Shown here piece by piece: positions 63,828 to 64,000 of a DNA stretch of 64,000 nucleotides (positions are counted from its first letter, which is position 1; every line of letters begins with the position of its first letter). Source of the DNA: Pseudomonas sp. GM48 (GTDB lineage Bacteria > Pseudomonadota > Gammaproteobacteria > Pseudomonadales > Pseudomonadaceae); NCBI RefSeq assembly GCF_000282335.1, contig NZ_AKJM01000136.1, positions 1-64,000 of the forward strand. The letters are read 5' to 3'. The notes under the pieces are model-generated. The model was not told where the DNA came from, did no database searches, and saw only the letters and a list, made by a program, of their open reading frames with translations. The position numbers and the translations under genes are program-made.

Positions 63828-64000
63828 TCGCACGAAAAAAGAGAAATTTCCCTCAGGAACGATCACCACCTATGCCGGGTGGAGGGCAGGAACCGGCGAT
63901 CAACCCGCATATACTAGCGCCCGCCATCATGTACGTAGCGTCGATCCCGCAACGGCGGGTACGCGTTCGAGTCGGCCCGGCTGTGCGGTCAACTTTCTGC
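63828..64000. other. Right-edge intergenic region
   Basis: This is probably the leader of a plus-strand gene beyond the window. TATACT at 63910-63915 could be a -10 but no good -35 is seen. CCCGC-AACG-GCGGG (63946-63959) forms a small hairpin. An ATG at 63929 opens a frame to the edge but has no ribosome site, so I do not call it. Confidence 0.4.

Noticed and set aside
63929-64000. Open frame running off the right edge
   Set aside because: The ATG has no ribosome site and only 24 codons are visible, so coding cannot be judged.

Overview
The window is chromosomal DNA from a fluorescent Pseudomonas, most likely the P. fluorescens group. Three things point there: GC-rich codon use throughout; many copies of the REP/REPIN palindrome with the core GGGAGCGGGCTTGCTCGCGA; and gene order. 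From 16 to 39 kb the order retS-purD-purH-fis-dusB-DUF3426-prmA-accC-accB-aroQ-dsbD-chemoreceptor-gcbA-DUF2333-nudix-sui1-speA matches, from memory, the PAO1 block PA4856 to PA4839. No rRNA, tRNA, CRISPR array, integrase or intact insertion sequence was recognised.

Layout. 0.1-5.3 kb: a minus-strand copper-acquisition cluster (two DUF2946 proteins, a PCu(A)C chaperone, an OprC-like TonB-dependent copper receptor, a PepSY membrane protein). 5.4-5.9 kb: a small antitoxin-like gene and a large REPIN. 6-13.6 kb: two divergent cobalamin operons (cobL-cbiD-cobK and cobG-cobH-cobI-cobJ). 13.6-15.3 kb: a two-gene islet of related proteins of unknown function. 15.3-38.9 kb: marC followed by the conserved retS-speA block, which holds purine synthesis, tRNA and ribosome modification, fatty-acid synthesis initiation, periplasmic thiol reduction, chemotaxis and c-di-GMP signalling. 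39.1-41.3 kb: a spike-less VgrG and a DUF4123 adaptor without an effector. 41.3-45.7 kb: a MATE exporter, a small membrane protein, a MazG-like protein, cmoM and two DUF4136 lipoproteins. 45.8-55.0 kb: a multi-PAS histidine kinase, a beta-oxidation-like trio (MaoC hydratase, long FabG-type reductase, thiolase) and an amino-acid-type chemoreceptor. 55.2-60.0 kb: a RIO kinase and a copper-efflux locus (copA-cueR operon, a small secreted protein, copZ) with two CueR-type operators. 60.1-63.8 kb: a Bcr/CflA exporter, a 57-residue protein, and a zinc-type alcohol dehydrogenase divergent from a LysR regulator.

How the genes fit together. Copper appears at both ends of the window: import and periplasmic handling on the left, cytosolic sensing and export on the right. 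The central block carries regulators of sessile versus motile life (RetS, GcbA, two chemoreceptors) among housekeeping operons. The parts least explained by known biology are the 13.8-15.3 kb paralogous pair, the effector-less VgrG/DUF4123 pair, the Met-rich DUF2946 protein, the 57-residue protein with tandem 14-bp repeats upstream, and near-identical REPIN twins flanking single loci.
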